Origin: SIG607 sp045648445
GTDB lineage: Bacteria > Bacillota > Clostridia > Oscillospirales > Acutalibacteraceae
Assembly: GCA_045648445.1 (NCBI GenBank)
Contig: JAZRNY010000012.1
Location: 29,224-93,223 of the forward strand
DNA: 64,000 nucleotides
Reading direction: 5' to 3'
In this document: positions 17,269 to 25,755 of the stretch, one piece after another
Numbering within the stretch: the stretch's first letter is position 1
Layout: each line of letters opens with the position of its first letter
Notes under the pieces: model-generated
The model's database searches: none
Told to the model about the DNA's origin: nothing
The model's input: the letters and a program-made list of their open reading frames with translations, nothing else
Translations under genes and position numbers: made by a program

Positions 17269-18057
17269 ATGGTAACAACCAAAGCAGTAAAATCAACTGC
17301 GCTGATTACGCTTAAAGGTAATTGGGCTGTTTTTTGCGCACAGGCAATGGTTCCTGTTTTTGCTACTATAATTGTATTGCTTTCTTGTGTACTTCTTTCT
17401 TTACCTCTCGGTGATATTTTGGCATCTCTTATATTTGCTATATTATTTACTTTTGTTGTGGCACCTCTTTGGTTGGGTACTGTAAGAACCTATTGGAGAA
17501 GCGCTAACGGTGTAAATGACGGTGTTTCGGGTTGTTTTTATTATTTTTCTGATAAACAAGAATATAAGAAATGTTTAAAGTATAGCCTAAGAATATTACT
17601 TCATTGGACAAAGGTTGTTTTTATATTGCTTCTTCCGGCGTTAATACTTTATGTGTTCACAAGCAGTGAAATCTATGAGTATTTCGGTATTTCAATACCT
17701 TTGTTTTTAATTAATTTGCGATACCTTGACGGTGTGTTTTATTTAGCGGCGTTAATCGTATCGATAGCGCATCTTATTACTATTTATCTTCAGGCATTTC
17801 TTTTTGTGAGTTGTGAAAATATGACGCCTAAAGAATGTTTTGAAAAGGGAATAGAATTAGGAAAATATACAAAAAGCAGATTTTTTACCCACTTGTTAGG
17901 TTTTAGCGGTTGGATACTTTTATCGGTAACGCTTATTCCTTTAATTTTTACTTTGCCTTATCTTTTAATGTCTTACGTAGTAGAGTGCCGTTATAACGTA
18001 GCCTTTTATAATCTTTCGGGTCAAGCTCAACAAGATATGCCTATTTATAACGTATAA
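17269..18057 (+). CDS. Polytopic membrane protein of unknown function
   Basis: This 262-residue protein is read from ATG 17269, with GGAG at 17256-17259. About six hydrophobic segments are visible (roughly residues 22-45, 50-75, 110-135, 145-185, 205-240). The pattern resembles Clostridial multi-pass proteins of the DUF624/DUF975-like kind, but no signature was recognised with confidence. It is 12 bases ahead of the DUF5412 gene, so the two are probably cotranscribed. Confidence 0.7.
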   Translation: MVTTKAVKSTALITLKGNWAVFCAQAMVPVFATIIVLLSCVLLSLPLGDILASLIFAILFTFVVAPLWLGTVRTYWRSANGVNDGVSGCFYYFSDKQEYKKCLKYSLRILLHWTKVVFILLLPALILYVFTSSEIYEYFGISIPLFLINLRYLDGVFYLAALIVSIAHLITIYLQAFLFVSCENMTPKECFEKGIELGKYTKSRFFTHLLGFSGWILLSVTLIPLIFTLPYLLMSYVVECRYNVAFYNLSGQAQQDMPIYNV

Positions 18058-18069
18058 AGGAGAAAAAAT

Positions 18070-18471
18070 ATGAAAACGTCTTTAAAATATATGATTTACT
18101 ATATTTTTATATTTGTGGTTTTAATTGCTAATATTTTCTTCTATGTAAAGGATAGGTTTTTTTATAATATGGAAGAACTACCCGAAGGACAGTTTTTATA
18201 TAGTTCAATGTCTCCTGATAATACTCGTTCAGCCGAAGTTTACCGAGTAGATACTCCAAGAGGCAGCGCCATTCGTGTAGAGTTGAGAAGTTTTAACTTT
18301 TCCGATAAAGAAAACGTTGTAAGCGAAGAAAAAAATATTTATTGGGCAGTTGATAAATCGGTTGTAACTGTTGGTTGGGAAGACAACAATATTGTTACGG
18401 TTGATACAAAAACTCTTGACGTTTCAAAGGGCGAAACCTACGATTCAAGAAAAATCACCACACAACATTAA
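18070..18471 (+). CDS. DUF5412-like membrane-anchored protein
   Basis: This 133-residue protein has one N-terminal membrane segment (about residues 8-27) and an outside soluble domain. The core pattern L-P-E-G-Q-F-L-Y-S-S-M-S-P-D-N, then K-N-I-Y-W-A-V and a V-G-W-E-D-N-N-I-V-T-V-D segment ending K-G-E-T-Y-D-S-R, fits the DUF5412 family of Firmicutes. Function is unknown. GGAG lies upstream of the ATG and a terminator overlaps the stop. Confidence 0.75.
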   Translation: MKTSLKYMIYYIFIFVVLIANIFFYVKDRFFYNMEELPEGQFLYSSMSPDNTRSAEVYRVDTPRGSAIRVELRSFNFSDKENVVSEEKNIYWAVDKSVVTVGWEDNNIVTVDTKTLDVSKGETYDSRKITTQH

Positions 18472-18492
18472 GAGTCCCAAGGGCTCTTTTTG
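18471..18492 (+). terminator. Terminator after the DUF5412 gene
   Basis: AGAGTCCC/GGGCTCTT forms a short stem with TTTTTG after it. The loop is tight, so only moderate strength is expected. Confidence 0.6.
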
Positions 18493-18509
18493 TTTTAAGA
18501 GGAAACATA

Positions 18510-19865
18510 ATGGAAAAAAACAGTGAATTTATACTAGATATAACCGACGTAACTGTCGAGGGCAACGGCGTTGGTAAATATGAAGGAATATCCGTATTTG
18601 TACCCGGTACTGCAGTCGGCGATAAAGTAAAGGTACATATTGTAAAGGTTAAAAAGAATTTTTGTTTTGGCAAGGTTATAGAGATTGTTGAACCAAGCAA
18701 TTTTAGAATTAACGTGGATTGTCACGTATTTTCTAAATGTGGTGGTTGCGTTTATCGTCATATAAGTTACGAAAGTGAATTAAATATCAAACAAAAACGC
18801 GTGGAAGAAACAATGCGACGTATAGGTGGTATTAACGTTAGCGCTAAACCAATACTTTTTGGCAACGATAAAAGATACAGAAACAAGGCGCAGTATCCTG
18901 TTGATAACTGTGGAGAAGTTGGCTTTTACGCCGTTCATTCTCATAGAATTATTCCTGTTAAAGACTGTTTATTGCAACCGGATGAGTTTAGTGTGATTGC
19001 CGATAATTTAAAAGAGTATATGCAAAAGTTTAATATTTCTTCATATAACGAAGAAACCGGCAAAGGCGTAATTCGTCATCTTTACATCAGAAAGGCTACC
19101 GCTACTAACGAAATAATGGTAGCGCTTATTATTAATGCAAAAAAACTTGGCAATACCGACTATTTTATCAACCGTCTTAAAGAAGTTTTAAAAGAAAACT
19201 TTAAAACCTTTGTACTTAATATAAATACCGACAAGACCAACGTAATTCTTGGGAAAGAAAACGTTGTGCTATATGGTGACGGATATATTACCGATGTTTT
19301 AAGGGATAATAAAATCAGAATTAATCCCTTGTCTTTTTATCAGGTTAATCGTAATATGGCTGAACTACTTTATAAAAAGGCAGAAGAATATCTTGAACCT
19401 GATAATAAAAATATTCTTGACCTTTATTGCGGTGCAGGAACAATCGGTCTTTCTTTTGCTAATTCGGCAAAAAGTATAATCGGTGTCGAAATTATCCCCG
19501 AAGCAATAGAAGATGCAAAGTTTAACGCCGATTTAAACGGAATAAAAAATGCGCGTTTTATTTGCGCTGATGCTTCCAAGGCGGCTAAGATTTTAAGAGA
19601 TGAGGGGGTTAAAACCGACGCAGTTGTTCTCGATCCGCCGAGAAAGGGTTGTGAAAGTGAACTTCTTTCGGTTATTGCCCAAGATTTTGCTCCGGAAAGA
19701 ATTGTTTACGTTTCCTGCGACGTGGCAACCCTTGCCAGAGATGTTAAAATTTTAGAAGAAAAGGGCTATAAAGTGGTAGAATATACTCCCGTTGACCTTT
19801 TCCCGAGAACTTCTCACGTCGAAACGGTAGCGCTTCTTATAAAGGGAGAAAGTTATGCAAAATAG
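18510..19865 (+). CDS. rlmD: 23S rRNA (uracil-C5) methyltransferase, RumA/RlmD type, with TRAM domain
   Basis: This 451-residue SAM-dependent enzyme forms m5U in 23S rRNA. An N-terminal TRAM RNA-binding domain (V-E-G-N-G-V-G-K-Y-E-G to I-E-I-V-E-P) covers residues 8-60. C-H-V-F-S-K-C-G-G-C-V-Y-R-H gives three Fe-S ligands near 71-81. The SAM motif is I-L-D-L-Y-C-G-A-G-T-I-G near 309, and the catalytic cysteine is in V-Y-V-S-C-D-V-A-T-L-A-R-D near 407. It overlaps the next paralog by 11 bases. Confidence 0.93.
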   Translation: MEKNSEFILDITDVTVEGNGVGKYEGISVFVPGTAVGDKVKVHIVKVKKNFCFGKVIEIVEPSNFRINVDCHVFSKCGGCVYRHISYESELNIKQKRVEETMRRIGGINVSAKPILFGNDKRYRNKAQYPVDNCGEVGFYAVHSHRIIPVKDCLLQPDEFSVIADNLKEYMQKFNISSYNEETGKGVIRHLYIRKATATNEIMVALIINAKKLGNTDYFINRLKEVLKENFKTFVLNINTDKTNVILGKENVVLYGDGYITDVLRDNKIRINPLSFYQVNRNMAELLYKKAEEYLEPDNKNILDLYCGAGTIGLSFANSAKSIIGVEIIPEAIEDAKFNADLNGIKNARFICADASKAAKILRDEGVKTDAVVLDPPRKGCESELLSVIAQDFAPERIVYVSCDVATLARDVKILEEKGYKVVEYTPVDLFPRTSHVETVALLIKGESYAK

Positions 19866-21045
19866 AAGAAGTAAAACGGAAACGATTAAAAAAGTCGGCA
19901 AGGGCAACGGCTGTCCTCATTATAAAAAATGCGGTGGCTGTCATCTTCAGAATATGACCTATGCTGAACAACTTAAATTTAAACAAATAAAAATGATAAA
20001 GTTGCTTGGTAAATTCTGTCACGTTAAAGAAATTATCGGTATGGAAAATCCACTCCACTACAGATGTAAGGTTCAGGCAGCTTTTTCTAAGGATAAAACG
20101 GGCATAATTTCAGGCGTTTATCAGTCGTCGACCCACAATATTGTGCCTATTGACAGTTGTATGATAGAGGACGAAAAAGCGGATGAGATTATCGTTACCA
20201 TAAGAAAACTTTTGAAATCCTTTAAATTAAAGCCCTTTGACGATAAGACTATGAGTGGTTTTTTGCGTCACGTTTTAATCAGAAAGGGATATTATACAGG
20301 TCAAATAATGGTTGTGCTTGTTACGGGAAGTCCTGTTTTTCCGTCTTGTCGGTCCTTTATTAACGCGCTTGTTGGCAGACATCCCGAAATTACTACGGTG
20401 GTACAAAACGTTAACGGTAAATTTACCAGTCTTGTTCTTGGTGAAAAAAATATAAACCTTTTTGGCGAGGGTTTTATTGAAGACACTATCAGTGATTTTG
20501 TTTTTAGAATTTCTCCTAAGTCTTTTTATCAGGTAAATCCCGTAATGACAAACGTGCTTTACGGCAAGGCGATAGAGTATATGAATTTAACAGGAAAAGA
20601 AACCGTTATTGATGCATATTGCGGTACGGGTACTATTGGTATTCTTGCTTCTAAAAATGCAAAACAGGTGATAGGTGTTGAACTTAACGCTGATGCCGTG
20701 CGCGATGCAAAATTTAATGCAAAGCGTAATAATATAACCAATATTGATTTTTATACCGCTGATGCAAGTGAGTTTATGGTTGATATGGCAAAAGATGGCG
20801 TAAAGGCTGACGTTGTTATTATGGACCCACCCCGAGCAGGAAGTGATAAACGCTTTATGGATAGCGTATTTACTCTCTCTCCCGAAAGAGTGGTGTACGT
20901 TTCCTGTAATCCCGACACTCTTGCCCGTGATTTAAACTATTTTGTTCATAACGGCTACGGTGTTCGCCGTATTCAACCCGTTGATATGTTTCCGCATACA
21001 GAGCATATTGAGTGCTGTGTGCTGCTACGTCGCACACAGCAGTGA
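19855..21045 (+). CDS. Second RumA-type rRNA (uracil-C5) methyltransferase, lacking TRAM
   Basis: This 396-residue paralog of the preceding gene begins directly at the iron-sulfur cysteines (C-P-H-Y-K-K-C-G-G-C-H near residue 20), so the TRAM domain is missing. The SAM motif V-I-D-A-Y-C-G-T-G-T-I-G and catalytic V-Y-V-S-C-N-P-D-T-L-A-R-D are intact. It may methylate the second 23S uridine of the RlmCD pair, an inference only. Its last codons lie inside an inverted repeat (21013-21041), and the stop codon begins the next one. Confidence 0.9.
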   Translation: MQNRRSKTETIKKVGKGNGCPHYKKCGGCHLQNMTYAEQLKFKQIKMIKLLGKFCHVKEIIGMENPLHYRCKVQAAFSKDKTGIISGVYQSSTHNIVPIDSCMIEDEKADEIIVTIRKLLKSFKLKPFDDKTMSGFLRHVLIRKGYYTGQIMVVLVTGSPVFPSCRSFINALVGRHPEITTVVQNVNGKFTSLVLGEKNINLFGEGFIEDTISDFVFRISPKSFYQVNPVMTNVLYGKAIEYMNLTGKETVIDAYCGTGTIGILASKNAKQVIGVELNADAVRDAKFNAKRNNITNIDFYTADASEFMVDMAKDGVKADVVIMDPPRAGSDKRFMDSVFTLSPERVVYVSCNPDTLARDLNYFVHNGYGVRRIQPVDMFPHTEHIECCVLLRRTQQ

Positions 21046-21218
21046 TATAAATTCCTAAAAAATTTACGATATATACTACGTATGCGATATATCTTTGATG
21101 CGATATGTTCTTGCAGAACATGATTTGGAATTTATATCATATCGCAGCAGAACTGTGTGAAGCTATATCGCATTTTGTGAATACAAAATATATCGCACGA
21201 GCAAAGCGAGTATATCGT
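21013..21218. repeat. Palindrome array with GCGATAT/ATATCGC repeats
   Basis: Nested inverted repeats fill the gap. TGCTGTGTGC/GCACACAGCA is at 21013-21041, GATATAAATTCC/GGAATTTATATC at 21044-21055 and 21127-21138, ATGTTCT-TGC-AGAACAT near 21105-21121, and TTTTGT/ACAAAA at 21173-21188. A heptamer occurs as ACGATAT/GCGATAT at 21066, 21084 and 21100, then in the opposite sense as ATATCGC at 21139, 21165 and 21190 and ATATCGT at 21212. The whole stretch can fold into one branched cruciform. It ends just before the ribosome site of the four-helix-bundle gene. Confidence 0.85.
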
Positions 21219-21233
21219 AGAAAGGATACTATA

Positions 21234-21581
21234 ATGAATGATAGAACAATAAAAGAATTAGCTGTTGAACTTACGGTTGAAATAACTTATATATGCGATA
21301 ATATTAAAGGTCGATCTGTTTTTGTGAATCAATTGTTACGTTCTTGTTCTTCGATTGGTGCAAATTCTCACGAAGCTAAATATGCCCAAAGCAAAGCTGA
21401 TTTTATAAACAAACTCGAAATATCGTTAAAAGAATGTTACGAAACAGAGTATTGGCTTGAAATACTTTTTAAGGTTAATTCTATTGATGCATCTATATAT
21501 AAACATTTAATAAATAAATGTGGGACGATACGAAGAAAATTAATTGCTTCTATCACTACCGTTAAAAGCAAAAAGGAATAA
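21234..21581 (+). CDS. Four-helix-bundle protein (S23/IVS-like family)
   Basis: This 115-residue protein is read from ATG 21234 with AAAGGA at 21221-21226. The pattern L-A-V-E-L-T-V-E-I-T-Y-I at the start, the central Q-L-L-R-S-C-S-S-I-G-A-N-S-H-E-A, K-A-D-F-I-N-K-L-E-I-S-L-K-E-C-Y-E-T-E-Y-W-L and a last helix L-I-N-K-C-G-T-I-R-R-K-L is diagnostic of the small four-helix-bundle family (TIGR02436-like). That family is encoded in 23S rRNA intervening sequences and is related to Avd of diversity-generating retroelements. Function outside those systems is unknown. No retroelement or rRNA is next to it. It is three bases ahead of the HNH gene. Confidence 0.9.
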   Translation: MNDRTIKELAVELTVEITYICDNIKGRSVFVNQLLRSCSSIGANSHEAKYAQSKADFINKLEISLKECYETEYWLEILFKVNSIDASIYKHLINKCGTIRRKLIASITTVKSKKE

Positions 21582-21584
21582 TAA

Positions 21585-22154
21585 ATGAAAAGACAAAATA
21601 GTGAAATTATTTCAAATGTTATTGAATTACTTATAGGAAATAATGAAATTTTAGCAAAATCAATAATTGTTAATGAATATCCACATAAGATTTACAATGT
21701 TGAAAAACGTATATATACTGTCCATGAAAAAATGGAACAGTTTATAAGCGATGGTTTTATTGACAGATATACTGGTGAAAAACTTATAAATCCGGGAATA
21801 CTCAAAGTATTGTCTACTTATTTTCCTGATGAATTTCCATTTCATCCCCATTGGAAGATGACGGAAACCCATGTAGCGTATTGGGAGATGATTCCAACAC
21901 TTGATCACATATATCCTATTGCTAAAGGTGGACGTGATGATAAGAGCAATTGGGTTACAACTTCTATGAAAAATAACTCAATAAAAAGTAATTACACAAT
22001 TGATGAAATTCATTGGACGTTACATCCTAAAGGAGATATGAGAGATTGGGATGGGTTATCAAAATCTTTTGTCAAGTTGATCGAAATTAACAAAGATCTC
22101 TTAAAAGATAATTACATAAAGATGTGGTACACTATCACTAAAAAATTGATATAA
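21585..22154 (+). CDS. HNH endonuclease-like protein
   Basis: This 189-residue protein carries an HNH pattern at about residues 106-131: T-L-D-H-I-Y-P-I-A-K-G-G-R-D-D-K-S-N-W, then N near 130. The DH pair, GG and D-D-x-x-N spacing match HNH nucleases. The usual zinc-knuckle cysteines are absent; R-Y-T-G-E-K-L at about 61 occupies that position. Base use looks more AT-rich than the flanking housekeeping genes. It follows the four-helix-bundle gene after three bases, so the two form one unit. It may be a homing-type or restriction-type nuclease; substrate unknown. Confidence 0.8.
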   Translation: MKRQNSEIISNVIELLIGNNEILAKSIIVNEYPHKIYNVEKRIYTVHEKMEQFISDGFIDRYTGEKLINPGILKVLSTYFPDEFPFHPHWKMTETHVAYWEMIPTLDHIYPIAKGGRDDKSNWVTTSMKNNSIKSNYTIDEIHWTLHPKGDMRDWDGLSKSFVKLIEINKDLLKDNYIKMWYTITKKLI

Positions 22155-22185
22155 AGATAAACACTAAACTGCAGGGAGAAGAAAA

Positions 22186-23222
22186 ATGGATATTATTTCG
22201 CTGAATTATTCTGATCTCCGTTTTAAAACTGCTCAAAAAATCAAAAATTATCTTTTATTATCTGAAAATAACAAAATGACAATTGGGCTTTACTGTAAAG
22301 GGGATTTTTATGTTTTTGGAAATCCGGATGATGAAATAAAACTTCGTTATGATATAGGTTCAATTTCAAAAACCTTTACCGCTCATCTTATTTTAAAACT
22401 TTGCGAAGAGGGTAAAATTGACCTTAATAGTAGAGTTGATAAATATTTATCTCTTAAAAAAGGGGAATATCCTACTGTATATCAGCTTATCACTCATACA
22501 TCAGGATATCATCATTTAACTCCTATAGAAGTAACGGTACCAAGTTTGCTTATCAGTAGTTATGCCCGAAAAAATCCTTACGAAAACTGTACGGATAAAA
22601 CGGTTATAAAGTGCCTTGAACGCCGCCGCTTTTTTAAAACTCCCGTTCGTTACGGTTATTCCGATTTTGCCTCTGCAATTCTTGCAACTGTTGCTCAATC
22701 GGTTACCGATATACCTTTTGCAACGCTTTTCGAGGATTTTATTAAAAATGAACTTGGTCTTTTAAATACAAATATAGTTGAGGAATTAATAACGCGTACT
22801 CCGCTTGCCGCAAAGAATAAAAAAATTCTGCCATTTTGGAACTGGAATAAAAATAATCCGTATATAGCAGGTGGGGAATGGTCAGCAATATAGAAGACAT
22901 TCTTAAATATATTTCTTTGCAGATAGAAAGCAATTGTTCCTATATCATAAACGCTCATACAGTTTGTAAAGAATCGGAAATCAAAAATAACAATCATCTT
23001 ATGTGCATAGGTTGGCATACCTATAAAAATTCAAATCAACTCTGGCACGTAGGCGGAGTGGGAACCTTTCGTTCCTCTGTAATTATAAATAAAAAATTAA
23101 AACTTGGAGTAGCGGTTTTGGGAAATGCAAAGGGTAGAGCAACCGCTAATTGCCACTATATAGCAAAAATGCTTTACAGTGAACTGAAAAATAGAAGAAT
23201 AAAATTAAATACAGGTGCTTAA
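22186..23222 (+). pseudogene. Serine beta-lactamase-like hydrolase, interrupted by a frameshift
   Basis: Two frames together give one class C beta-lactamase/penicillin-binding-like protein of about 345 residues. The first part (22186-22893) has the S-I-S-K motif (SxxK) near residue 58 and Y-S-D in G-Y-S-D-F-A-S. The second (from about 22878 to 23222) begins M-V-S-N-I-E-D-I-L-K and carries H-V-G-G, the KTG equivalent. The join falls at GGTGGGGAATG (22870-22880): one additional G would restore A-G-G-G-M-V-S-N-I-E-D, the usual family wording. It could be a real mutation, a phase-variable G tract or a consensus error. No signal peptide is visible. Confidence 0.85.
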
Positions 23223-23223
23223 A

Positions 23224-23697
23224 ATGAATAAAAACGATAAAACAAACGTGATGCGACTGCTAGATAAAGCAAAAATAGAGTATATTCCTCACTTTTATGA
23301 CGGCGAAATAGTAGATGGTGTAGGTATAGCCAACGCTTTGGGCGAGGACGTAAACTGTACCTTTAAAACCCTTGTTACGGTGTCTGATAAAGGTGAACAT
23401 TTTGTGTTTGTTGTGCCGGTTGCCGAAAATCTTGATTTGAAAAAAGCGGCTAAAACTGTGGTTGTTAAGTCGATTGCCATGATAAAACAAAAAGAACTTT
23501 TGCCTCTTACCGGATATATTCACGGCGGTTGTTCTCCGATAGGTATGAAAAAACGCTTTAAAACCGTTTTTCACGAAACTGCGCAAAACTTTGAAAAAAT
23601 ATATTTCAGCGCAGGTAAAGTCGGCTGTCAGGTCGAAATAGAAACAAAAAAGGCAATTGACTATATCGGCGCAGTTTATGGTGATATAATAGTATAA
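23224..23697 (+). CDS. YbaK/EbsC family aminoacyl-tRNA deacylase
   Basis: This 157-residue protein fits the YbaK/ProX editing fold, which removes misacylated amino acids such as Cys from tRNA-Pro. Visible family elements are the early M-R-L-L-D-K-A-K-I-E-Y, K-T-L-V-T near residue 52, the F-V-F-V-V-P-V strand, the lysine in V-K-S-I-A-M-I near 80, and G-Y-I-H-G-G-C-S-P-I-G near 97. ATG 23224 directly follows the stop of the serine hydrolase remnant. It ends before a perfect terminator. Confidence 0.92.
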   Translation: MNKNDKTNVMRLLDKAKIEYIPHFYDGEIVDGVGIANALGEDVNCTFKTLVTVSDKGEHFVFVVPVAENLDLKKAAKTVVVKSIAMIKQKELLPLTGYIHGGCSPIGMKKRFKTVFHETAQNFEKIYFSAGKVGCQVEIETKKAIDYIGAVYGDIIV

Positions 23698-23721
23698 AAA
23701 TTTAATATGTTTAATAATATA

Positions 23722-23755
23722 AAACACCCCGTGTTAAATTAGACACGGGGTGTTT
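23722..23755. terminator. Bidirectional terminator after the YbaK-type gene
   Basis: AAACACCCCGTG / CACGGGGTGTTT is a perfect 12-bp stem with a 10-base loop, between convergent transcripts. Confidence 0.9.
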
Positions 23756-23759
23756 CATT

Positions 23760-24008
23760 TCAGTTGATTTCAAAGTCAAACAATCTAAAATCGCTTGAAC
23801 CGAACGTAGCTATGGGTATAAAACGAACAGTGCTTACGCACCAATCAACAGAGTGAAGTACAAATCTCTGATGATTATCTGTGATATGTATTTCTTTTGT
23901 ATCTCCGTTTTTGGTAATACCTACAATTTTATATTCCTTTATTAAGGTTTTGGGTAATTTGAATTTAGTCTGAACCAAAGGTATGTTACAGGAAAATAAG
24001 CGTCCCAA
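23760..24008 (-). pseudogene. C-terminal remnant resembling an FAD-dependent oxidoreductase tail domain
   Basis: The complement stays open for 82 codons, but the only start is a TTG lying inside the terminator hairpin of the upstream cotransporter gene, with no ribosome site. The translated stretch (K-E-Y-K-I-V-G ... D-N-H-Q-R ... V-R-F-I-P ... F-D-F-E-I-N) resembles the beta-sandwich end of secreted FAD-dependent oxidoreductase-type proteins. The rest of such a gene is absent. It reads best as a decayed fragment; a chance ORF is the alternative. Confidence 0.4.
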
Positions 24009-24030
24009 AAGTTTCTGTCTTTTGGGACGC
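24000..24030 (-). terminator. Terminator of the Na/Pi cotransporter gene
   Basis: On the complement GCGTCCCAAAAG-ACAGAAA-CTTTTGGGACGC is a perfect 12-bp stem followed by TTATTTT, 10 bases past the stop. Confidence 0.9.
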
Positions 24031-24040
24031 TTGATGATTT

Positions 24041-25726
24041 TTATACGGTATCTTTTTGTGAGCCGATAGGATTTACTATACTGTAACCGACGTTTACAAG
24101 ATGGTCTGCCACACGTTCAAGACCTGCAACTGTAGAGGAATAGTAGGGACTTACTTCCATACTGCAGTTGCCGTCCTTAAGTCTTGCGAAATGATTTGAC
24201 GTAAGTTCCTTTTTCATTTCGTCAATTTCGTTTTCAAGTTCGGTTAATTCTGATAATTTTGCTTTGTTTAAATTATCAAAAATATCTTTTGAAACAATCA
24301 GCATTTGCATAACTTTATCACGCATCTTTTGGATATCTTCCTGCGCCTTATTTGAAAAGGTTATATTCTTTGATGACATTTCAACGGCTATTTCATAGAA
24401 ATTTTCTGTATGGTCGCCTATGCGTTCAAGGTCGTTAAGAACGTGAAAATATGAACCTATTATAAGCTCGTCGCTTTGTTCAACGTTAGCTGAAAGCTTA
24501 ATGAGAAATCGTGTTAACGCGCCGTTAGTAAAGTCAACTCTGGCTTCGTTTTGTAAAATTTTTTCTCCTTTTTGGGAATTTTCGTTATCCATTGCGTTAA
24601 AGGATAGCGTTACGTTTTCTTTAACCAAATTAAACATATAATCGATTTCCTTTTTTGTCTGCATCAAGGCTACACTTGGCATAGTAAGAAGTCGATCGTC
24701 AATATACTTAAGAGTAAATTCGTTTTCATTTGTTTTCTTGTCTTTGATTATTTTGCAGGAATATTTGACGAGTTGTTTTACAAAGGGCAAGAGAACTAAG
24801 GTTGTGGTAACGTTGAAAATAACGTGAAAAGCTGATACTCTCATCTGAAGTGACGTAGTATCGTTTCCGGGGAATAACGACGCAAGTAAATTTATTATCG
24901 GTTTGTCGAATAACCATACGATTATTGTGAAAATGATTGTTCCTATTACGTTAAACGTAAAGTGTATAAGGGCAACTCGTTTCGAGTTAGAGTTTGCGCC
25001 GACAGAGGCTAGAAGGGCAGTTACACAAGTACCGATATTAGCACCAAGTATTATAAATAAAGCAAGGTTAATGGGAAGCACTCCCGTTCCAACCATTGTT
25101 ATAACAACGCCCGTTGCGGCGGACGAACTTTGTATAAGCGCTGTAAAAATAATACCCACTAATATAAGAAGTAACGGAAAATCAATTACCGCAAATATTC
25201 CCTGAAACATTGCTTCAATAGATGGATTTCCAAACGCCTGCTCACTGCTCATTATATTAAGCCCTACAAAAATAAGTCCGAGTCCACTGCATAAAAGTCC
25301 TGCAATTTTTATTTTTTCTTTTTTGAAAAATCCCATCATTACGCCTGCAAAAGCAAAAAAATACATCAGCATATTAAAAAAATCGTTTTTAAGCGCAACT
25401 AAAACTCCCGTTATTGTGGTTCCTATATTGGCACCCATAATTATGGGTGTTGCTTGCATAAGCGTCATAACTCCGGCATTAACAAGACCGATAACCATAA
25501 CGCTTGTGGCGGATGAACTCTGGATAATCGCGGTAACCCCCGCACCTATTCCGACGCCCGAAAAGCGATTGTTGCTTATTTTTCCGAGCATTTTTTTCAT
25601 ACCGTCTCCTGCGCTTTTTTCGAGCGCATCACTTAAAAAATTCATTCCGACAATAAAAATTCCGACGCCTGCCAAAAGCCATATAAGACTGCTTATAAGT
25701 CGTAGTGTTTCTTCAGTTGATACCAT
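24041..25726 (-). CDS. Na+/phosphate cotransporter family protein with PhoU-like tail
   Basis: This 561-residue protein is of the NptA/YjbB type: residues 1-310 hold two inverted Na/Pi-cotransporter repeats, each with a Q-S-S-S-A motif (A-I-I-Q-S-S-S-A-T near 67 and A-L-I-Q-S-S-S-A-A near 195) that lines the transport path. Residues 340-550 form PhoU-like helices (E-R-I-G-D-H-T-E-N, E-R-V-A-D-H-L-V-N-V). It couples sodium to phosphate movement; direction in vivo is uncertain for bacterial members. Its promoter carries a TTTACC/TTAATC direct repeat shared with the two neighbouring units. Confidence 0.94.
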   Translation of the reverse strand: MVSTEETLRLISSLIWLLAGVGIFIVGMNFLSDALEKSAGDGMKKMLGKISNNRFSGVGIGAGVTAIIQSSSATSVMVIGLVNAGVMTLMQATPIIMGANIGTTITGVLVALKNDFFNMLMYFFAFAGVMMGFFKKEKIKIAGLLCSGLGLIFVGLNIMSSEQAFGNPSIEAMFQGIFAVIDFPLLLILVGIIFTALIQSSSAATGVVITMVGTGVLPINLALFIILGANIGTCVTALLASVGANSNSKRVALIHFTFNVIGTIIFTIIVWLFDKPIINLLASLFPGNDTTSLQMRVSAFHVIFNVTTTLVLLPFVKQLVKYSCKIIKDKKTNENEFTLKYIDDRLLTMPSVALMQTKKEIDYMFNLVKENVTLSFNAMDNENSQKGEKILQNEARVDFTNGALTRFLIKLSANVEQSDELIIGSYFHVLNDLERIGDHTENFYEIAVEMSSKNITFSNKAQEDIQKMRDKVMQMLIVSKDIFDNLNKAKLSELTELENEIDEMKKELTSNHFARLKDGNCSMEVSPYYSSTVAGLERVADHLVNVGYSIVNPIGSQKDTV

Positions 25727-25755
25727 TAATATTCTCCTTATTACTTTTTGGAAAA

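Noticed and set aside
21060..21220. CRISPR-like array
   Set aside because: Repeated heptamers are short, occur in both orientations and have irregular spacing, so this is a palindrome array, not a CRISPR.
23260..23727. 155-codon frame opposite the YbaK-type gene
   Set aside because: It is antisense to a well-supported gene and has a Phe/Ile/Tyr-rich composition typical of shadow frames.
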